NCBI GenBank assembly: GCA_033964015.1
Contig: JAWWUD010000216.1
Span: 26,525-90,524 of the forward strand
Length of the DNA: 64,000 nucleotides
Origin: Scolanthus callimorphus
Taxonomy: Eukaryota; Cnidaria; Anthozoa; Actiniaria; Edwardsiidae
Reading direction: 5' to 3'
Notes under the pieces: model-generated
What the model was told of the DNA's origin: nothing
The model's database searches: none
What the model saw: the letters and a program-made list of their open reading frames with translations, nothing else
Made by a program: the position numbers and the translations under genes
Shown here: positions 53,501-62,500 of the stretch, piece after piece
How the letters are laid out: each line of letters begins with the position of its first letter
Position numbering within the stretch: the first letter of the stretch is position 1

Positions 53501-56500
53501 ATCAGTTGTTAAATGGCCTTAAAATGAGGGTTATCATCAGTTGTTAAATGGCCTTAAAATGAGGGTTATCATCAATTGTTAAACGGCCTTAAAATGAGGG
53601 TTATCATCAATTGTTAAATGGCCTTAAAATGAGGATTATCCTCAATTGTTAAATGGCCTTAAAATGAGGATTATCATCAATTGTTAAACGGCCTTAAAAG
53701 GAGGGTTATTCATCAATTGTTAAATGGCCTTAAAATGAGGGTTATCATCAATTGTTAAATGGTCTTAAAATGAGGATTATCATCAATTGTTAAATGGCCT
53801 TTAAATGAGGGTTATCATCAATTGTTAAATGGCCTTAAAATGAGGTTATCATCAATTGTTAAATGGCCTTAAAATGAGGGTAATCATCAACTGTTAAACG
53901 GCCTTAAAATGAGGATTATCATCAATTGTTAAATGGCCTTAAAATGAGGATTATCATCAATTGTTAAATGGCCTTAAAATGAGGGTTATCATCAATTGTT
54001 GAATGGCCTTAAAATGAGGATTATCATCAATTGTTAAACGGCCTTAAAATGAGGGTTATCATCAATTGTTAAATGGCCTTAAAATGAGGGTTATCATCAA
54101 CTGTTAAATGGCCCTAAAATGAGGGTTATCATCAATTGTTAAATGGCCTTAAAATGAGGGTTATCATCAATTGTTAAATGGCCTTAAAATGAGGGTTATC
54201 TTGAACTGTAAAATGGCCTTAAAATGAGGATTATCATCAATCTGGTGATATGGTTATTTGACATGCACACATGTGAGTGTCTCACATGGCTGTAGGTTGA
54301 AGTAGTAGACTTGTGTGAAGCGCTGTACCTTTTAGGGTTTGAAATTAGGCCTCTGGTACCTTTTAGGGGTAAAATTTGAAACTTGCAATTTTTTCCAGAT
54401 AGGTACCTGTTAGGGGTCCGTCTAGCAAATCACGCTTGTTTGAAGCCTGAATTTGAGACGGAAAAAATACAAGAGAAAATTACGAGGGAAATACGTCTTG
54501 TTGGTACCTTTTGGGGGTCAAAATAAACTAAGCGACGCCATTTTAGGTACGCCATTTATTTAGGGGTAAAATCGAAAGTTCCCGACGAGCACCCCCGCCC
54601 CAAAAATATGAGAGTCCCCCGGGATTTATACACATTGCTTCGTTCTGGAATTGATATATTTAATAGAACGAAGATAATTGGAATATGGTAGTCATGGCCA
54701 TTTGACAATTGATCATAACCTCATCTTAAATTCGAGACCAATGCGACGCCAGAGATGACAGGCGAAGCGCGGAAAAATAAGGCAAAACGAGTTTTGAATG
54801 CAGGAATGGTGTTATATATTGGACGGTATTCCACTCAACCTTCCCATCACGTGGTTATACATTGAATTTTCGTGGCATACTGCAGATTAACCCACTTGTT
54901 ACATGTATTTTCTTAGCATACATACTCGTCTGAAGGCTCGTGTGTATACCAGAAAATACAAGTGACACGTGGGATATTTAACAATTATTCGCCGAAGGCG
55001 AAGTGAATAGTGGCGAATAGTCCCCGAGACCGGAGGTCGAGGGGACTATTCGTCACTATTCACGGAGCGTGAGGAGAATAATTGTTTTAGTATATACTAC
55101 ACGGGAACACTCCAAAAATATCCGAACGACGCTAAATGTGGCATTTGCGACATTTTGTAGCCTCTTTCTGTATGCGTGACGTTTGTCACGCACGTGACAT
55201 TACGTCAGACTTCACTACAAGCATTCCGCTACTGAACACATGTTGGAAACTTGCTGCTGTTTTAGAGAAGCAAAAACGCTAGAAAACACTTGTTTTAAAA
55301 CCTTAATATCGACTACGATAAACGAGTTAAGTTTTTAGAAGGTTGCATGGATGGATTCAAGGGATAAATTCGCATTTTGTGCCTTGGATTATGGATTGTG
55401 AACTGCAGAGTTGCTTCGCTGAAAACACTTTGCCTTTGGTCGCCATTTCACCACCGATGGATGACTATATTTTTCAACCTGCTGGCAGAGAAATTCAAGA
55501 TTCGTTTGGAATATTCAAACAGAAATTTGGGAAATTAACCTCTTCAAACTCTGGGACAACGAGGAAGATCTTGTTCATAAAAAGAGAGACCACTTTAAAT
55601 ACATTTGATGTCGGATGGCTCGTGATCAAGCGAATCAACAAGTCGACGGTAAGCTTAACTGAAATTCTCTCTTAAACTGCACTCAATGACTGTGCCTTCT
55701 ACGATTTACTGTCCCTTCCAACCTACAGTTACATGTAAATGTTCGGCAAAATAGATATGTTTTCGACAAAATTGCCTTAATTAATATGTTGTTGTGAATG
55801 TAATTCGTCTCTCAAAAGTGCCGTGAACGAATCATCGATCTCTGTGATTCCGAAGAACTGAAAAACAAGAACAGCACATTTTCGAAGTTCAAGAAATACA
55901 TTCTCTCTCTGATTCAACTTGAAAAACTAAAGAGACAACATAAGTTAATTGAGAAGGATTTTTCCGTTGCATTTCGAATCAGATAGTTCCTTCAGAAAGT
56001 AAAAATATCCGAACCACTTGCACTCGGACTTCTCAATCTCGGGATAATGCTTTCGATCTCGGAATATTGTGGCATTATCCCGAGGTAGCGAACCAATCAA
56101 AACGCGCGATCTATGGAGGTTCCCGTGTAGTATATACTAATCTGCAATATGCCACTCGAAAGCACTGGATAACTAGTAAATTTACCACTAACGATATTGC
56201 ACGTTAAACACTGGTATATCGGTACATTAGTCAAATCACACTAGTGGTCTATTGCCAATGCTGCGTTGTGATTGGTTGAGCTATGATTGAGTTCTGATTG
56301 GTTGGGCTATGGGAGGCTATAAAAGTTATAGCCTACTAGTAGCGAAAAGTGTCGGATTGAAAGCCAGAAATGGCAAATGACCAGACCAGAAAACGTTTTT
56401 GGCTATACAAATTGACCTACTAGTGTGATTTGACTAAAACAATTCAATTCCTCTCGCCCTCATAGCCCCATGGGCTATTGACTCAGAGCCCATTCGGGCT

Positions 56501-59500
56501 CAACGTTATGTCGTCTTACCGTCGTCATCTATGATGGTGATACGGGTCAGATTGGGTTCACCAAGGTCAACTCTCCCCTGGGGGGTGGGGTTCTTCAGGA
56601 TGACATAGAAGTCTCTGTTCTTAGTGTAGTCATCGTGAGGCAGTATGGGTATTCTGAGGATGTGTTTGATGATACCTGATGTAAATGCCTGTTGAAAATA
56701 GAGAAAAAGAATTGTGAACCAAAGAGATGCAGGAATATCAGCCACACAAACTTATCCCGGAGCCGTATACCTATATTGATATTTAGCATGATTGCCAAAC
56801 TGAACAAGGACAGTCCTCGTCCACTTGATTTGTGGGGTTAAACGTGTGTGCCGTGTAGCAATGTGAATTATGAAGTTACATATATGTTATTTACTGGCTG
56901 GGAGGTCCGGATCGTGAAATACCGTGACCGAGGTCTTGAAAATACTGACCGAGATCGGAGGTCGAGGTCAGTATTTTCAAGGCCAGTATTTTCAAGGCCA
57001 GCCCTAAGCCGGTAAATATATATTATTTTTTTGCCTCACTGAAACAGCATAAACTTTGCAGAAATTAGCGCGCGCGCGATTCATCCGGACCCGAGGTACG
57101 GATCGTAGGATTCCGGACCGCTCGCGAGCCAATCAGAGCGCGCGATTTGATGGACCGCTGAAAAAATAAAATGAGTTATGAAAAAAACCAAGGGTCGGTT
57201 CGAATCCCACTGGAGTCTTTTGAAGCAATTAATTCCTGTGACTACGTGGCGATTCGTGGTATTTCTCTCGAGGCAGCATTTCATAACTTCATAATTTATT
57301 TCGCACATCTGCTTGATTTGATTTGTTATCGTAAATTAATATACAATATTCGTTCACTGGACAAAATGCGCGGACCTCATGGTTAAAATTGATCACGTGA
57401 TTTTCTGTTACCTAGCGACATCAAACGGGGCGACTGTGTTATTGGTAATAACGCAAACGCATAAAAAAGTGCAGTGTTCACTGCAAGTGCAAATCTTTCT
57501 TGATTTTACAACTTGAATTAATATTTATCAATAATTTATTTATGCTCTGTGTATTTCCGATGCAGTTCATGTACCTAAAATATTCTGATTCAATTAAAAT
57601 ATTTGCATTTGAAGTAAAAGTTATAATTAATTTTGAATCTAGTCAGGGAAACCATTCTGATACTTCTTCGTGTAGGTCCACGCCATGAACTCAGATTGTA
57701 TATCAAAAGTGTTAGTTGAGACTTTTTTTGTCCTGTTTTGTTGACAAATAAACGCACTTGCTGGCAATACAATTAACTCTCGCGTCTCGTGCATTATTCA
57801 AAAAATTATCGTTCATTGTTTGCAGCGCGTGCATTTTTCAAAGAAAACACTCAAAAAGAAATCTCGTACCCAGAACCCGTCATCTTTTGGTGAGCGGCAA
57901 GATTCAGGGGGAATCCGATTTGTGAGCATGCGTGGTAGGTCAAAAACGTAACAAACTTTCATACAACCTTCAAACCGGAAACCCAGAATCTGGGTTTTAA
58001 AAAAAATCGATTCCCCCAGAGCCCTGAATCTTGGCGCTGGCCAAAGATGATGGGCTCTGGGTACGAGATTGTCAAAAAAGTCTCATAAGTCCCATAATTA
58101 ATTCTTAGTTGGGCTCCAAACGTTTTTCGTCGATTTTCCTCCCTCCGGGCATTACCGTTTCGACCTTTTGTGCCCGTGACTGATTTGCGATTTGCTTTCG
58201 AATCAGTCACGTTGAGCTGCGCCTCTACATAGGCGGCGGAAGCAAAACATTATCATTATTATTATTTTAGTATTATTATTATTTTTTTGGAGGGGGGGGA
58301 GGGGGCATAATACAAAAATATCGGAAACGTTTAGACAAAGCCATCACATTATTGGGGGGGGGGGGGGGAGTGGGGGGTTGCGAAACAGACTCAGGGAGGT
58401 GATGAGTGACCCAAAATTTAGTTTAGTTTGAAGCAATTTGTGGACAATAAATAATGCATACGTCCTGCTTGCGCTTTTAGGCAGTCCTCTTCGCAAACGA
58501 AGCCATATAACAAGTTGCCCCTCTCCCCCTCGGGCAAGGTCCGTATTGCTGCGAGGGTCTCGTTTCTCACCATAGTTTCCTGAGGTGTTCTGGTAATCCT
58601 TCCCGTGTCTCGCCGTCCCGTCTCTTGTCTCGTAATCCACACAGAGCGGTGCTGCTGAGCTCGGCGAGCCAGGCGTCGCCTCCTCCTCTATATTCATGCT
58701 GTTTTCACTGACAGTGTCCGCGGGGGACTCGGTCCTACCGTAGATGTGCTCTTTCCGTGAGCCAATCCCTCCGTTTGCTTCGCTCTAAAATCATAAAACA
58801 AAACTGAGAATTTTGTTTGAAAAGTTGCCACAATCTAGACGAGTTTGTTAAGTAATCATCCATGCAAGAAGGGACCGAAACTCCATTGTTCTACGGCATT
58901 CAGGGTTCCCCACATAGGATGTGTTCAATTCTTTTACCACAAAAAGTTGTCATGATTAGTAACATAATACAAGTGAAACAATTATTGATTTCGACTTGCT
59001 TGAGAAAATATGGCGATAATACTCTCCAGACCAATCGATTAAAGAAAACAAAGGAAAGAGAATCACAATTTTACACTAGGTTCCCCATATACGAAGTCTT
59101 TAAAAATCGTATATCCTGTATATCAGGGTGGTGAAGGGGTTTCTCCGTGATCCGTGATTCACCCCAAATTTGCTCCGTGACTCGTGAAAACAGGAAAATT
59201 ATTGCCGTGATCCGTGAAATCTCATGCCCTCGTGACCCGTGATTTTACGAATTTCTCTTACGTGACTCGTGATTACAGGCCTAGAGATTCGTGAAACGTG
59301 AAAGCTGGCCATTAGAGACGGACCATTTGGACCAATATCGAGCAGGCTCATTCTCTCCTGACTGCTTTTTAGGGAACCTGACGTCCTTAAAAGAGATTGT
59401 TTTTTTTGTCGGCTCGCGCTGCGCGCTCGCCATGTAGAACATCAAATGTATTTCTAAAATTGAGTAAATTTACTATCAGCAAACAGTAAATAAAGGTTCA

Positions 59501-62500
59501 GCAATTTCAGGAAGCGCAGTTGTTAAACATCAAGTTCATTTACTCCTGGACTTTCCCCATTCTTTCAACTTATATGTCCAAAATTTGCTGCGCGCTTCGC
59601 GCGCATAAGAGGATACTTTGGTGTAGCATTTAGAAACTAAAACATCGTACTGTGCTTTTTTTTTAATTTTTGGAAAATTTCTATTATGTTTTTTCCGTGA
59701 CTCCATTTCTTCAGCGTGATTTTAAGTCTCAGAAATAAGAATTTAATTAACCGCGTAGATTGATGTTCAAAATCGCAGCGCATCCAGACATATACAAGCA
59801 AGGCTCGGTACTGATCCGAACCATCTTCATAGTAGCGAAAATTATGTTGATTGCGATATAATTTAAGTGAAATCTCACACCATCAAAAGAAATATCATCA
59901 AAAAGATACACAGTACTTATATCACTATATTTACTTAAAACACAACTTGCATAATCGTTTTTAAAATTTTACCTACGTGATTCGTGAAAGCGTTTTAATA
60001 ACTCCGTGATCCGTGAAATGACGAAAAATCGGTCCGTGATTCGTGATCGCTGGTATATGAGTGCCACATGTACTTATATCTTACCATAAATCCTGAGAAA
60101 AGCTTTCTTTCATGGTAATTAAATTTGACCAATTTTTGTGTCTAAGCCAATGAAATCGCCGATATATTCAATAGAAAATTTGCATTCCAGCATGCTCTGC
60201 CGTTGTCTTGGGTAGTTCTTATACGGACCATTACTTGATCCGGAAGTCCTAGAACCTACAATAGGTCTGCCAAATGTGGATTCCTCTGCTATACAGACGC
60301 GACCAAAGACTCTGGGTATACCTAGAACCATTCCCATAGGAGACCATTGTGTGCAGTTTTTATTCATCATGATTCGTTCTACTAAACGAAAAGAGGCTTT
60401 ATGAAGCAACTCTTGAACAATACACAGGTTCTTACACGGAGGTAGAGCCAGACTCTGGAGACGATATTGCAACTCACCATTGGTGTCATGGCCGGTACGT
60501 TTAGTTTGCTCCATTTTCCAGGGTTGATAGGGGTGGCCGGGTCGTACGGTGGGGGGAGGGGTTCCACGGCCTGCTTAGACCTGAGGAGGGAGTAATATGG
60601 CGTTTATTAGCTTTGACGGAAGCACAACAAAGTAAAATGTTGGGGTCGTCCATTACAAGGAAGGAAAAGAAAGAGGCTTTTTTACAGTTATTTTTAAGAG
60701 TACCCGTGTCCGATAGATATGTGTGACAATATTTTGATATTTTTGTTGTTTTCCTCTAATACGGTTAGAACTTTCAAAATAACACTATTAGTTTAACTGC
60801 TCTATGAATACAAGTCACTAAACCCAGTTTTAGACAAAAGGATGGATCGAAATTCCTTGACAATGAGAGGATCGACTGAATTCACAACCAAGGACGTAGC
60901 TAGAAGTATTTGTCTGGGGGGGGGGGGGGGGTGACCTTGGTCATCTTTAGTATTTGCTGGGGAGGAGGAGGTAGGGGTGTGGGTTTTTTCCCCACACGTT
61001 TACACTAAATGGGTTACTCTGCACCCCTGCTAGTTACGGCCATGTCTACTTCTACCGTGACCTCATAAGAATATACGTTTATGGACTACAAATCACTATC
61101 GGACACATGGTCTTTACTGTGCGACTACGTCAACCGGGCCATTTTGTAAGAAGTTAGCCAATCAAAAAGCGAGTACAGACAACAAAGGATCTCGACTTTA
61201 TTGAGATCTGAGACACCGAAATATCGCTTTTCTCGTAAAAATTGTGGAAATTATGGACAGAAATAACTTCAAAACACTTAATTACTCATCGTCAGATGTA
61301 ATTGCAGGTATTAAATTTGCTTAAACTGGTTTGAATCTCTAAATGACAAACGTACGGGATGGCCCGGTTGACGTAGTCGCACAGTAAAATGACAGTATTA
61401 TTACAATAAAATGACAAACCTTTTCTCCTTTAGACTAAGAACTATTTCCAGTCGATATGCTTAGCGCTCTTCACTACAGAATAAGATGACGTCCCAACTT
61501 GAACTTGTTGGTGTTTTGATCATCTATAAAATACATACCACAAAATGGCAAGAATAACATAGGGAATGTCACAGCTATAGTGAAGTAAAATAAGACCAGT
61601 TATCTTCTCAACCAAACCCCAGATCCCATTATTATTATTCATCTTAGGCCCTGTTCACATGGAAGTGAGGGACCTCGGCTCGTAACCTCGCGGGGGAGGC
61701 TATGGTGACAGCCACTGACGCATGCGCGAGATTTAATACAGAGACGCCTGAGAGAAAGACCTTTCGCGCATGCTCCAGCACTCAAAATCAACCAATCCAC
61801 GACGGCCCCTCAAATGGATGTCCACGGATGTCCACCGACGACCGTTAGCGCAGTGTAGAGCGCCGGGCTTATGTGCGGTAGGTTGGAGTTTCAAACCCCG
61901 GCCGGGCCAACACTCAGGGTCTTTTTCTAATAATTAGGAGAGGTGCTGCCTTTGCCCTAATATCTGCAAATGGTTAGACCTTCGCGTCTTCTCGGATAAG
62001 GACGTTAACACCGTAGGTCCCGTCTCTCACATGCACTACACTCACCGGAACCAGAGGGGCGTTAAGAACCACGGGGACGCGGGAGTGACCATCCCCATGT
62101 ATAGGCTCACACTCATACTAACATGGTCGAGCGTTTTCATACATGAGCTTCTAGCTCGGGAGATTGGGTGACTACTCCCACGTTATCGCCTTAAAATAAA
62201 TCATTTACATTACATTACAGAGCCTCCCTGCGAGCCAGACGAGCTGGGGAGCTCTGGGTACGAGAATGGCAAAGTATCAGACGATAATGGTTACTTATTA
62301 TATAGACACCAATGAAATACAGGTGATCTCCCGCGCAAAAACTTGATATCTTCACACGTGAAAATATCATGCTTGCCTTTGCTGAAATGCTCGATTTTTA
62401 AGCTTAACTCAATAAAATTTGAATTTGGTATTTCATTGATATTTATATGATAAACAGAACATTACATGACCGCTCGTTCACTGCGCTCACTCGTGAGATA

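Noticed and set aside
53452..54240. CRISPR array
   Set aside because: Units are contiguous with no unique spacers, and the region is in an animal intron.
60119..60514. 131-codon minus-strand ORF ([20 protein letters not shown])
   Set aside because: It runs past the perfect donor at 60,478 in a different frame from the phased exchanger exon; treated as intron.
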